DNA from: a virus
Virus record (IMG/VR): IMGVR_UViG_3300044591_001056
Span: 1 to 26,622 of that record
Reading direction: 5' to 3' (one strand)
Length of the DNA stretch: 26,622 nucleotides
Positions within the stretch are counted from its first letter, which is position 1, and each line of letters starts with the position of its first letter. Shown in pieces: positions 8,212 to 16,720 of the stretch. The position numbers were made by a program, and so were the translations under genes. The notes under the pieces are model-generated. The model did not search any database and was not told the DNA's origin. It saw nothing but the letters and a program-made list of their open reading frames with translations.

Positions 8212-11200
8212 GCTAGTGCCGATTCGATACTATTATCTATGTGTGCGGATCTTCCAATAGTAGGAATTTTTCCACCAGATCCAATAGTAGATGTAGATTT
8301 AATTCTCTCATGTATTGGAAGTATTACAACTTTCATTCCAGTAGACTCATATGATGCTTGTGATTTTATACTTTCTGGAGCATAAGATTTTTTATTTACT
8401 TTTGATATTTTTGCAGATGGTTTCATATCATGCATTTTATTTCCCATCTCATTCATTGCTTCAAAAGTTTCTCTTCCAAATAAACTAACTGCTTTTGAAG
8501 ACATAACCATTTCGTTTTTATGAAGCATACCAACACCACCATCACCAGTATATCCACCTTTTTTAAAAGCAACATGCACATGATCATAATGAGCAGCATT
8601 TGTATTGGAAGGATCTCCACCAGCCCATTTAGATTTTGAAGGAGGACCCCAATGCGTTAAAGGAACTTTTTTACCCCCAGATATTCCAAATCCAAGAGGA
8701 GTATATATCAATTCTTGTACAGAACTTCCATATCTTTTAACAATTTCTTTTGCCAATGCAAGTTGTTGTGAAGTTCCCAGTCCTTTACTATCATTCGAAA
8801 AATCCATTGCTCTACCAACACCATGAAATCCTCTAGAACCTGGGCGATAAGATGAAAATAATGGTACTCCCATACTTTCAGCTAAAGATCTCACTGATTG
8901 CAAACTTCCTTGTTGAGATCCCATCTTCATATTTGGATCAATATTTCCACCAGTAGATGGTTTATATACCGTAATCGCTGGAGATCCTGAAGCTCTTTGT
9001 GCAGCGTTTAAATATGACTTGTAGGCACCACTTTTATAAACTGACCAGGCAGAAAATCCCTGACTTTCTTTTGTTTTTTTAGCAGCATGTGCATTAATTA
9101 CGGGATCTTTTAACTGTTCATAATTCGAAATTCCAAATTGTTTAAGTCTTTCTGGTCCAAGACTATCAATCATATTAATTTGCCATAATCCATAAGAGTT
9201 ATCTCCAGTAGCTCGATTATTATTATGTGCGTTCGAATTTCCACCAGATTCTGCCATAGCAATTGCAGCCATAATTACGGCATCAGATTGACTAAATCCA
9301 GCACCTTTAGCTAATCCAACAAGTTGTTCAATACTTATTTGACCCCTCGATAAAGTTCCAGCAGCGAGTTCTCCATCCATCCCCACAGTAGAATCTCCAG
9401 TAACAGATCCAGCAGGAGGTGTTTTTTCAGACTCTAGTTTAATAGAATTTAAAATTATATCAGATTGCCTTTCTACAAATTGTCTAAACATTCCAGCAAC
9501 AGAATTTCCAACTCTTTCACCAAAATTTAATTTATCATTTGACAACATAGTAGGAACTATTCCACCATTAGCCATTGCTAAAATAGATCTTGCAGTATCA
9601 TTAACTGCTATATCAGCATTTGCATCAATCAATTGCTGAATAACGGAACCAAAAGCATTTCCAACTCGGTCATAAAAATTTTTGTTTGGTTTTTGACCCA
9701 TTACAAGATCAACACCAACGCCCATAATTTGTCCAAAAAATGAACTGTTTGGTTTTTTAAGCTCACTAGACGCAGTTGTTAAAACCCTCAAAGAGCTCAT
9801 TTGTTGAGAATTTTTTGGATCCTCTGGATTAAATACTTTTTCTATTACATCTCTTCCACCAACATCTTTACCAATTTGAACTGGTCTTTCAGATATTTTG
9901 GGTGGTTTTGGTTTTGTTCGTTTAAATGTTCTTTGTATTTTTCCACCTACTTGCTTTCCACTTCGTGTAGATATTTGTCCACCCTTAGCACGTCCTTCAA
10001 TTTTTTCAGGTCTTTGATAAGCAGTAATTGTTTCATATAAACTCACACCCAATTGGTCACCAATCAATCCACCTAGTAGTCCACCAATTGCAGCACCAGC
10101 ACCAGCACCAATTAAATTACCAATAATTGGAACTACACTTCCAGCAACACCACCAACAGTACCACCCAGCCAAGTTCCAAGTGCTTGCCCAACTCCAGCA
10201 CCAACTGCACCCGCAGTTGCTTTCCCTAAAGGTTCACGTAAAACAAAATATCTAAAAGCAAAATCAACTAAAGGTCCAATAATTGGAAATCTACCAAGTG
10301 CCTTAGTAGCACCACTAGCAATTTTTGCACCACCTTTACCAAAAGTTCTTGCTGCAAATCTATTAGCAGTTCTTCCAATTCCCCTTCTTCCAACTTGTCC
10401 TGCAGTTTGCCCATCTCCAGCAAGTCCAGAAATATTTCTGCGATTAAATAATCCTCTTGGTTGAAATCTTTTCTTAACTTCTTTAAATGCTTGTGAAGAA
10501 TTTTTACCAGAATCTCTTAGTTCTTCATAATATCTTGCTGCACTATTACCAAATTTTCTTTCAATTAATTTTGCTTCTTTACCACGATTCAAATAACGAT
10601 TGAGTCTATCATTTGCTGGTAATTGTTTCCCTCCACTAATACCTTTTTGATTACCAAATCCACCTTTTGGTTTCTTTTTACCCATTCCAAAATCAGTTCC
10701 ACCTATGGTGGACATTCCAGCAATTATAGCAAGATTAATAAATGTGTTTAATTGTCCAGAGAATTGATCAAATGTTTTTTGGAGATTTTCCCCACCAATA
10801 TTTTTGATAGTATCTCTAACTTTATCATAAACACCATATCCAATTTCAATAAAACTGACTAGTTTATCAGCCATTCCACCAATAAAACTTTCAATGAAAG
10901 TTATTGCTGGAGTTAATTTTTTACTGAACTCAATTATTTGTGGAAGATATTTTACTAATCTTACTAAAACAAATCCAAGTAAAGTGCTAGTGACAAAATT
11001 TTTAATACTATCAAGTAATCCCAGTCTTTTAGTGGGAATAGATAAACCTCCAGGGAGTGATTTATCTTTTTTTTGTTCTAAAATGTTCTCTTTTTTTACC
11101 CTTTTTTTATTTTCTAATTCTTTACTCTTACCAATTAGCGTTTTCTTTTGTAAATCTAAACTTTTTTTTAAAATATCTTCTATAGATATTACTTTTTCTT

Positions 11201-11390
11201 TTATTATTAAAATATCTTTGTTTAAATCTTTATTAGATTCTTGTTGCTCAAGTTCTTGAGGAACTGGTGCAGTATCTCTATACTGTACGTTCTTTGCAGG
11301 TACTAAAAATCGAGTAGCATTACTATAAGATGCCTTTTTATTTTCTTCTTTAGAAGATGGTAATAATTTTTTAGGATCTAATACAGCCAT
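8208..11390 (-). CDS. Tail protein with tape-measure features and two peptidoglycan hydrolase-like domains, 1060 aa
   Basis: Regions in order: a charged coiled coil (about 40-115); a hydrophobic segment TLLGFVLVRLVKYLPQI (about 135-155); a basic region (220-380); a long Gly/Ala-rich hydrophobic stretch (about 386-446) typical of tape-measure proteins; a lytic-transglycosylase-like domain (about 683-800) with the likely catalytic Glu in MAESGG and YGLWQIN; an M15/LAS-type metallopeptidase-like domain (about 830-943) with the zinc pattern H-x6-D in HGVGRAMDF and H-x-H in YDHVHV; then HKNEMVMSSKAVSLFG, a motif shared with the 800-aa protein. It should be carried in the tail and cut the cell wall during DNA entry. 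It may be a second tape measure or a tail-tip enzyme. It begins 1 bp after the 800-aa gene. Confidence 0.7.
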   Translation of the reverse strand: MAVLDPKKLLPSSKEENKKASYSNATRFLVPAKNVQYRDTAPVPQELEQQESNKDLNKDILIIKEKVISIEDILKKSLDLQKKTLIGKSKELENKKRVKKENILEQKKDKSLPGGLSIPTKRLGLLDSIKNFVTSTLLGFVLVRLVKYLPQIIEFSKKLTPAITFIESFIGGMADKLVSFIEIGYGVYDKVRDTIKNIGGENLQKTFDQFSGQLNTFINLAIIAGMSTIGGTDFGMGKKKPKGGFGNQKGISGGKQLPANDRLNRYLNRGKEAKLIERKFGNSAARYYEELRDSGKNSSQAFKEVKKRFQPRGLFNRRNISGLAGDGQTAGQVGRRGIGRTANRFAARTFGKGGAKIASGATKALGRFPIIGPLVDFAFRYFVLREPLGKATAGAVGAGVGQALGTWLGGTVGGVAGSVVPIIGNLIGAGAGAAIGGLLGGLIGDQLGVSLYETITAYQRPEKIEGRAKGGQISTRSGKQVGGKIQRTFKRTKPKPPKISERPVQIGKDVGGRDVIEKVFNPEDPKNSQQMSSLRVLTTASSELKKPNSSFFGQIMGVGVDLVMGQKPNKNFYDRVGNAFGSVIQQLIDANADIAVNDTARSILAMANGGIVPTMLSNDKLNFGERVGNSVAGMFRQFVERQSDIILNSIKLESEKTPPAGSVTGDSTVGMDGELAAGTLSRGQISIEQLVGLAKGAGFSQSDAVIMAAIAMAESGGNSNAHNNNRATGDNSYGLWQINMIDSLGPERLKQFGISNYEQLKDPVINAHAAKKTKESQGFSAWSVYKSGAYKSYLNAAQRASGSPAITVYKPSTGGNIDPNMKMGSQQGSLQSVRSLAESMGVPLFSSYRPGSRGFHGVGRAMDFSNDSKGLGTSQQLALAKEIVKRYGSSVQELIYTPLGFGISGGKKVPLTHWGPPSKSKWAGGDPSNTNAAHYDHVHVAFKKGGYTGDGGVGMLHKNEMVMSSKAVSLFGRETFEAMNEMGNKMHDMKPSAKISKVNKKSYAPESIKSQASYESTGMKVVILPIHERIKSTSTIGSGGKIPTIGRSAHIDNSIESALA

Positions 11391-11391
11391 T

Positions 11392-13794
11392 TTAGTTTAT
11401 ACCACCTATACCGTATATTTGAATGTTATTTTTTCGATGAGAACTCATCATAAATGCAGGAAAATCTTCAACATCTCTTATAGCATTCATTCTAGTTCCA
11501 GAAGATTCTGTAGATTGTTTTACTACTGGAGGTAATGTAATAACATTAGATTTAGATCTTCCACTTGGTGGTTCTGGAATATATTGTTTAATATTTGGTC
11601 GTATATTAATATTTCTTTTTCTAAGATCAACTAGGGTATCACCAACACCACTTATCATTGTCATTGCATTATTAATAAATGGTACAATGAAAGGCATTTT
11701 TTGTGATAATGGTCTAAATGATTGTAAAGCAGCGTCTTTTATAGAAACTGAATTTATGTCATTAGATATTTGTAAATTAGAAGGTTTATTATTTGGTTGT
11801 GTTCTTGGAGGTTTGAGTGAAAATGGTTTAATAGAAGGTGCCTTTTGACTTGATTTTTTGTTCGCAGTTGGTACATTTTGTAAAGTATCTGAGGTATCAC
11901 CAAACATTTTTGTTGGAGTTGTCAATTTTTTATTTTGATCCAAAGAACTTGCAACATTCACAACATTATTAAGACTCATCATGGATTTTTTATTAGCAAC
12001 CTCAGGATTAAAAACAGATTTCTTGGCAGCCGCAGATGGTTTTTCTGGAACTAATGCCCCAACCATTCCACCACCAGCAGCCAATTGAATATTATTCACC
12101 ATTTTAGGAACGTTAGTTCCTCCACCAGACTTGTTTAATCCTAAGAAGAAGTTTGCCCCATACTTATCAACTGCTGGTTTAGAGATAACAATCTCTCCAG
12201 GTTGAGCAGCAATCAACTGAGTATCTTTCCCAGCTCCAGCAATTCTAACACCAGTATCATCTGTGATAGTACCACCACTTTCAAATCCAATATTTTTAAT
12301 TGGAGTAGGTTTCTGATAATCCCCAAATTTAGGGATCAATCCACCACCTCTAAACATATTAAATCCACGACTCTGTATTTGCTCTTGTGATAATTGTGCA
12401 GCACCTGGTCCTTTACCAGTTTTTGCAGTTTCTTGAGGTAATACTGTAGATGGATCAGATTTTTTATTTTCTTTTCTTGTTTTATCAACTTGTTGTGTAG
12501 ATGCATAAGCACCAACTCCAGCAGCAATACTACCACCAATAAGAGCTGCTGTAACAGGATTTGCTTTTACAAAGTTGAGTAATTTTGGAATTGCAAATTT
12601 ACTCAGTTTAAATGTTAATTTGGTAACTGTTCCGATGATAGATCTAACAAATCCACCTAAAGGAGTTGCAAATAATAAAAATGCTCCTAGTAATGCAGGC
12701 CACCAATCACCAATAAATCTAACTAAAGTATCAATTTTCTTTTTATTTTTTTTATCCGATATCCAATCTATAAATTTGACCATTAAACGGCCAAGCAAAG
12801 TCCAAACAATAAAATTAATTATTTTGTCAAGAATACTTTGGAATGGTGCTAAGACTTTTGATGCTAATGTTTTTAACTTGTTATCTCTTTTCTCTAAGTC
12901 TTCTTCCCTTTTACCCCTTTTTAAATTTTCACCAATTTTTCTTTGATTCTCTGCATCTTTTTGAATCAATTTATTTTGAGATGCAAGAAGAGAGGCAATA
13001 GAAATTATAGAATTTTTTATTGCTTCAATATCTTTTTTTATTGAACTCCCAATATTTGCAGATTCTTTAGAAACATCAGGTACAGAAACTTTTCCAGCAA
13101 GAAAATATTGCTGTTTAGATACTCTTATTGGACCAGTTGTTCCAATATTATCTGCATTTATTTTTTTACTTCTTACTTTAAATCTACCAACCTTTCCCTT
13201 TACTCTTTTAAATTCATCTTGCAATAATATCTGTTCTTCTCTGGGGATTTTTTTATCCCCCATACTTATTGTTACTAATTTTTCTTTTAGAAGACTTAAA
13301 TAAGTACCATAATCAATATCAAAAATATCTTGTATCCCAAGTATTTTTAATATTCTTTCATCAATTTCCTCATTAACTAAGTCTTCTTCTTTAGTACCTT
13401 CATATAAAGTTAATGCACCAGAAGGATCTAGAACATTACTTTTAGATTGTTCTTTAGGTGGAACTTCTTTTGGTATTTTTGTCTTTTTACTTTTATCATT
13501 TACATAGTAATTCCACAAAAATAAAATATACTGGTCACGTAAACTAAAATCTTTATTGGATTGTGGATTTTGTACAGACTCAATTGGTGCTGGATAATCC
13601 TTATCAGACGCCAAATATGCGTTAATAAAAGTATCTGCTACTTTATCTGCCTTCACACCAAAGTTATTTTCAATTAAATACTTGCTCACTTCCATTCGTT
13701 GAGCAAGTATTTTTTTATATTGCCCAGTTCTACTCGCTACAATAGTAGATATTGGCCAAAATTTATCTATAAACTTTGGTTTATTAGCCGACAT
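11392..13794 (-). CDS. Tail tape-measure protein candidate, 800 aa
   Basis: This gene follows the gp26 chaperone and its frameshift ORF, the canonical place of a tape-measure gene. The N-terminal 300 residues are charged and helical. Hydrophobic helices lie at about 321-343 (FIVWTLLGRLMVKFIDWI), 361-395 (WWPALLGAFLLF) and 411-432 (AALIGGSIAAGVGAYAS), as expected for a protein that is released into the host membrane. At about 533-555 is GEIVISKPAVDKYGANFFLGLN-like sequence, a motif seen in phage tape measures. The C-terminus is low-complexity, rich in Lys, Pro and Ser. Its start overlaps the 55-aa ORF by 11 bp. Equivalent in role to T4 gp29 (590 aa) by position; direct sequence similarity is not evident. 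Confidence 0.65.
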   Translation of the reverse strand: MSANKPKFIDKFWPISTIVASRTGQYKKILAQRMEVSKYLIENNFGVKADKVADTFINAYLASDKDYPAPIESVQNPQSNKDFSLRDQYILFLWNYYVNDKSKKTKIPKEVPPKEQSKSNVLDPSGALTLYEGTKEEDLVNEEIDERILKILGIQDIFDIDYGTYLSLLKEKLVTISMGDKKIPREEQILLQDEFKRVKGKVGRFKVRSKKINADNIGTTGPIRVSKQQYFLAGKVSVPDVSKESANIGSSIKKDIEAIKNSIISIASLLASQNKLIQKDAENQRKIGENLKRGKREEDLEKRDNKLKTLASKVLAPFQSILDKIINFIVWTLLGRLMVKFIDWISDKKNKKKIDTLVRFIGDWWPALLGAFLLFATPLGGFVRSIIGTVTKLTFKLSKFAIPKLLNFVKANPVTAALIGGSIAAGVGAYASTQQVDKTRKENKKSDPSTVLPQETAKTGKGPGAAQLSQEQIQSRGFNMFRGGGLIPKFGDYQKPTPIKNIGFESGGTITDDTGVRIAGAGKDTQLIAAQPGEIVISKPAVDKYGANFFLGLNKSGGGTNVPKMVNNIQLAAGGGMVGALVPEKPSAAAKKSVFNPEVANKKSMMSLNNVVNVASSLDQNKKLTTPTKMFGDTSDTLQNVPTANKKSSQKAPSIKPFSLKPPRTQPNNKPSNLQISNDINSVSIKDAALQSFRPLSQKMPFIVPFINNAMTMISGVGDTLVDLRKRNINIRPNIKQYIPEPPSGRSKSNVITLPPVVKQSTESSGTRMNAIRDVEDFPAFMMSSHRKNNIQIYGIGGIN

Positions 13795-13951
13795 TTTGTT
13801 GTTGTTTAAGTTTTTCTTCTTCCAAATGAGCCTTCAATAAAGTAACGTAAATGTCCCGTTCCCACGGTATCAAATTTTCAATCTCTGTTAATGAATATTT
13901 ATGATATTGAATCAAAGAAAAATTCAACTTATAATAATTCTCCAAGTCCAT
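13784..13951 (-). CDS. Frameshift-accessed tail-assembly-chaperone extension, 55-aa ORF (gpT-like)
   Basis: This short ORF encodes 55 residues with LTEIENLIPWERDIY, LLKAHLEEE and a KQQQ tail. The pattern (a helix ending in PWER-x-IY, then an acidic Glu-rich end) is typical of the downstream T part of G/GT tail-assembly chaperones. No Shine-Dalgarno sequence precedes its ATG at 13951. Its frame is open back to a slippery T TTT TTC at the end of gene 26, from which a -1 shift enters it and adds RIALVH before its Met. The shift would give a 299-aa gp26 fusion. It ends 11 bp inside the tape-measure gene. It could instead be made separately as a small gp51-like baseplate assembly factor. Confidence 0.75.
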   Translation of the reverse strand: MDLENYYKLNFSLIQYHKYSLTEIENLIPWERDIYVTLLKAHLEEEKLKQQQNVG

Positions 13952-13957
13952 ATGGAC
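13946..13957 (-). promoter_or_regulatory. Possible frameshift-stimulating hairpin
   Basis: The mRNA holds GTCC-ATAT-GGAC, a 4-bp stem with a tetraloop, beginning 11 nt downstream of the slippery heptamer. An adjoining A-T pair and a CTC/GAG pairing (13960-13962 with 13940-13942) could extend it across a small internal loop. Stimulatory structures usually begin 5-9 nt downstream, so the fit is only moderate. Confidence 0.35.
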
Positions 13958-13962
13958 TAGAG

Positions 13963-14682
13963 CTATACGAAAAAACTTGACAGGCCCTCCAGTACGACAG
14001 TACTTTCAACACCAGTATTTGGATTGGTAACTTTAATTTCATGAGAAAGTTTTGGCATCGTATCAAAGAATTCTTCAATCATTTTAAATTGAGAAGAATT
14101 CATTTGATCTAGAAATTCAACAATTTCTTTTTTGGTTACATCAGAAGAAGACCATGCTTCATTTTCCGTATAAATTTTATCCACACAAGAAGCAACTAAA
14201 TCAAAAGATTGCTCCATATTACTATTACCAGTAAAGTCAAAATTACTCTTAATAAATTGATCCAATGAAGGATATTTCATTTCCATCATTATGGAATCAT
14301 CAATTTTAATCTGTGTTTTGTGCTTATCATTTTTTTGCACTTGAATATCATCAATATCAATAGTTACAGGAACTGTAGTCTGTTCATCATCAGGACAAAT
14401 AATATTTACTTCAAGTTCTTCACCAACCGACTTTCCACGAATATTTAAAAACAAATATTCAATATCAAATGTTGGTAATGATTCTACCTTTATATTTTTT
14501 GTAAGTATACAGTTTTTAATAACTGTTTTAATTGCTGTCGTAATTTGTTTAGTATCTTCACTCTCCAATGCTAAAACTAATAGTTTTTCTTCTCTTACTA
14601 AAAATGGTCTATATTGTATAACTTGACTAGTAGAAGGCAATTCCAACTCATATGTTGGGGCAGAAATTTTTGGTAAAGGCAT
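13963..14682 (-). CDS. 26: Baseplate hub assembly / tail assembly chaperone gp26-like, 239 aa
   Basis: The N-terminus (ELPSTSQVIQYRPFLVREEKLLVLALES, about residues 12-39) is characteristic of the T4 gp26/gp51 baseplate family. T4 gp26 has 208 aa. The rest is a mixed alpha/beta protein with acidic C-terminal helices. In T4 the product is needed for baseplate hub assembly. By position directly before the tape-measure gene it corresponds to the G chaperone of lambda-like tails. The last codons are AGT TTT TTC GTA TAG, which contain a -1 slippery site. The ribosome site AGGAG lies close to the ATG, and an AATAAATA late promoter candidate lies upstream. Confidence 0.85.
   Translation of the reverse strand: MPLPKISAPTYELELPSTSQVIQYRPFLVREEKLLVLALESEDTKQITTAIKTVIKNCILTKNIKVESLPTFDIEYLFLNIRGKSVGEELEVNIICPDDEQTTVPVTIDIDDIQVQKNDKHKTQIKIDDSIMMEMKYPSLDQFIKSNFDFTGNSNMEQSFDLVASCVDKIYTENEAWSSSDVTKKEIVEFLDQMNSSQFKMIEEFFDTMPKLSHEIKVTNPNTGVESTVVLEGLSSFFV
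13969..13975 (-). promoter_or_regulatory. Programmed -1 frameshift slippery heptamer T TTT TTC
   Basis: On the minus strand, phased to gene 26, the heptamer reads T TTT TTC, matching X XXY YYZ. After tandem slippage the codons become TTT TTT and then CGT ATA GCT CTA GTC CAT ATG, which is open into the 55-aa ORF. The frame-0 stop TAG follows just one codon later (13963-13965). Confidence 0.8.
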
Positions 14683-14707
14683 AATCTCCTATAAAATTCA
14701 GTTACTT

Positions 14708-14715
14708 TATTTATT
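14708..14715 (-). promoter_or_regulatory. T4-type late promoter candidate (AATAAATA) before gene 26
   Basis: Minus strand AATAAATA preceded by CAC, in the 47-bp gap between the gp54-like gene and gene 26, 26 nt upstream of the gene 26 start. No -35 element is seen, as expected of the class. Confidence 0.5.
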
Positions 14716-14729
14716 GTGTTTTTGAGATC

Positions 14730-15593
14730 TTATACATCATCATATATTTGCGATAATGTAGATCTACCATCCTGTATAGCAACAGTTCTTGGAATATCAG
14801 TTCCTCTTGATCCATTTAACTGAACTGTTGTAGTTCCAGGTGGAACATCTGGATTTCCAGTTGAATTTGGATTTCTATCAGGAACTGTTGTCTCAGCAAC
14901 AGTTGTTAAATCATCAACAGCATATCTAGTATAAGAAAAAGATACAGTAACTTTTAATAAAGAAGAAGATTCATAAGATACTGGAATAGAATTTAAACTC
15001 ACTGGAAATGCATCTACAAAATTATAGATTAATAATGGTGATTGAGATGATCTACCAGTGCCATAATCTCTCTCATATTTAACAATTTGTATAATTGATT
15101 TATAGAACTCTGGATATTGTATTCTAGATATCGATGCGGAAGAAAGTTTATCATTAGCAGAAACTCCCTGAATATATTGCTCATTTGCAATATATCTCAT
15201 CCATGCCTCAAAAAATCTAATTTGATAATAGTTACTATCTTGAGTCACATAAAATGTAAAGTCTGCCCTATCATCATATAATCTCCTGTATGCATGTTTT
15301 TGGGTTATCCCCATATAATCATTATTAATATCAATTGTTGCAAATGATGATCCTGGTAATGATGCCTCAGAACAAGATAGTTCTAATAATTCATTATCTA
15401 CTGGTTTTCCTATTTGTTTTTCTATGAATGACAAAGCAAACCCCTTATCCCCAGATTGTCTAGGAAAAGAGGCTTTACCTGGTGGAGCAATTATAACAGA
15501 ATAATTAGATGTTAAAGCAGGCTGCAATAGTCTACTTTTTATTCTAGACATTGATACCCCAGGATTTATCGCTGGAAGACTTTTACCCGCCAT
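14730..15593 (-). CDS. 54: Tail tube/baseplate initiator protein, gp54-like, 287 aa
   Basis: The core (about residues 65-220) has the pattern of T4-type tail-tube-related proteins: LSCSEASLPGSSFATIDIN, then YRRLYDDRADFTFYVTQD, YQIRFFEAWMRYI, YKSIIQIVKYERD, NFVDAFPVSLNSIPVSYES and LLKVTVSFSYTRY. This style is shared by gp19, gp48 and gp54. Gene order next to gene 26 and opposite gene 4/48, and the length (T4 gp54 320 aa), favour the tube initiator gp54. The C-terminal 60 residues are a Pro/Thr/Asn-rich tail. It is divergent from gene 4 with a 40-bp gap. No clear ribosome site is seen. The specific assignment as gp54 rather than another tube homologue is tentative. Confidence 0.6.
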   Translation of the reverse strand: MAGKSLPAINPGVSMSRIKSRLLQPALTSNYSVIIAPPGKASFPRQSGDKGFALSFIEKQIGKPVDNELLELSCSEASLPGSSFATIDINNDYMGITQKHAYRRLYDDRADFTFYVTQDSNYYQIRFFEAWMRYIANEQYIQGVSANDKLSSASISRIQYPEFYKSIIQIVKYERDYGTGRSSQSPLLIYNFVDAFPVSLNSIPVSYESSSLLKVTVSFSYTRYAVDDLTTVAETTVPDRNPNSTGNPDVPPGTTTVQLNGSRGTDIPRTVAIQDGRSTLSQIYDDV

Positions 15594-15594
15594 C

Positions 15595-15602
15595 TATAAA
15601 TA
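15595..15602 (+). promoter_or_regulatory. T4-type late promoter TATAAATA for the gene 4 operon
   Basis: A perfect T4 late-promoter octamer, TATAAATA, lies 31 bp upstream of the gene 4 ATG in the divergent gap. Transcription would start around 15608-15613 and run through genes 4, 16077-16718, 48 and 53. Confidence 0.75.
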
Positions 15603-15633
15603 TTTTTACTATTATATACTATGTAGTTAATTT

Positions 15634-16077
15634 ATGAATGAAAGCATAAAAAGCAAATACCGACCATCAAACCCACAAAAATATAAAGGAAATCCAAATA
15701 ATATTATTTGTAGAAGTAGTTGGGAACGTAAATTTTGCAAATGGTGTGACTTGAATGAAAATATTTTAGAGTGGGCAAGTGAAGAATTTTTTATCCCCTA
15801 CATATCACCAATTGACCGAAGAGTTCATAAGTATTACCCAGACTTTATAGTAAAAATGAAAGATAAAACTGGAACTATAAAAACTTATGTAGTTGAAGTC
15901 AAACCAAAAAGACAAACCGCTCCACCAAAAAGAAAATCCAGAATAACCAAATCATTTTTATATGAAGCCCAATTGTATGAAGTAAATAAAGCAAAGTGGA
16001 ATGCCGCAGAAGAATGGTGTAAAGATAGACTTCTAGAATTTAAAATTATAACAGAAGATGATTTAGGTATAAAGTAA
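15634..16077 (+). CDS. 4: Head completion protein gp4, 147 aa
   Basis: Near-canonical gp4: YRPSNPQKYKGN at the start, RSSWERKFCKWCD, WASEEFFIPYISPIDRRVHKYYPDF and VVEVKPKRQ. The residues D70 (in YYPDF) and E88-V-K90 form a PD-(D/E)XK-like set, in line with the TnsA-like nuclease fold assigned to this family. Length (T4 gp4 150 aa) is normal. In T4 it acts late in head maturation, after packaging, before tail joining. Its stop overlaps the next ATG by 1 bp (TAATG). It is the first gene after the TATAAATA promoter. Confidence 0.92.
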   Translation: MNESIKSKYRPSNPQKYKGNPNNIICRSSWERKFCKWCDLNENILEWASEEFFIPYISPIDRRVHKYYPDFIVKMKDKTGTIKTYVVEVKPKRQTAPPKRKSRITKSFLYEAQLYEVNKAKWNAAEEWCKDRLLEFKIITEDDLGIK

Positions 16078-16718
16078 TGTCTAAAAAAACTCTGTTCGAA
16101 GAACTTAACGAAGAAGTAAACTTAGAAGGAAAAGGAAAATCTCCATTTTTCTATCGAAGAGCTTTTGCACGGTTATCAGAAAAATATAAAAATGACCCAC
16201 AAAGACTAATATTAGATGAGCAAAAAGATAATGGTAAAGAAGAAGACAAAGATACAAACGTATTAAGAAGAATTCCAAAAGTTGGACATTTGATGATGTT
16301 TGAATATGAAGCATCTTCAAAAAATTTAAAGTATTTTGATAAAAATCCTTTAGTTTATATAATTTCAACCTCAGGAAATTCTTTTACTGGAAGTAATTTA
16401 CATTATATTGATCCACCAAAAAGACAAATAATAACAGAAAATTTAATGGGAGGTAGATTGAATTTACCATATAGTTCTGTGTCTAAATATAATATAAATC
16501 AAATTAAAGGTTTATTATTAGATGTAGCATTTGATGAATGGATAACTGCCATAAATATACCAATTGAATCTTTTGTATCAATAAAAGAAGGCAAAGAAAA
16601 ATCCATTTTAGTAACTGATGTTTGGAAAGACACTAACAAAACATTTAAAAAAATGCTAAGAGGAGTAAGAACTTATAAAGGATATGGTAAAAATGATTTA
16701 GACTTTAGGGGGAATTAA
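16077..16718 (+). CDS. Conserved T4-like myovirus protein in the gene 4-48 operon, 213 aa
   Basis: The central part (about residues 60-190) reads IPKVGHLMMFEYEA, KYFDKNPLVYIIS, FTGSNLHYIDPPKRQII, then a basic C-terminus with KMLRGVRTYKGYGKNDLDF. I recall a family with this pattern (G-x-MYxFxYxPK, FPLV, G-x-NxHYLPP) in many T4-like phages next to head-completion and baseplate genes. It is sometimes guessed to be a DNA end protector like T4 gp2, but no domain here proves it. The N-terminal 50 residues are charged and probably helical. It is coupled to gene 4 and lies 2 bp before gene 48. Confidence 0.6.
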   Translation: MSKKTLFEELNEEVNLEGKGKSPFFYRRAFARLSEKYKNDPQRLILDEQKDNGKEEDKDTNVLRRIPKVGHLMMFEYEASSKNLKYFDKNPLVYIISTSGNSFTGSNLHYIDPPKRQIITENLMGGRLNLPYSSVSKYNINQIKGLLLDVAFDEWITAINIPIESFVSIKEGKEKSILVTDVWKDTNKTFKKMLRGVRTYKGYGKNDLDFRGN

Positions 16719-16720
16719 AA

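Noticed and set aside
9990-10240. Repetitive tracts resembling a DNA repeat region or origin
   Set aside because: The repeats follow from Gly/Ala-rich coding sequence of the tape-measure-like gene; no iterons or AT-rich unwinding element beyond background.
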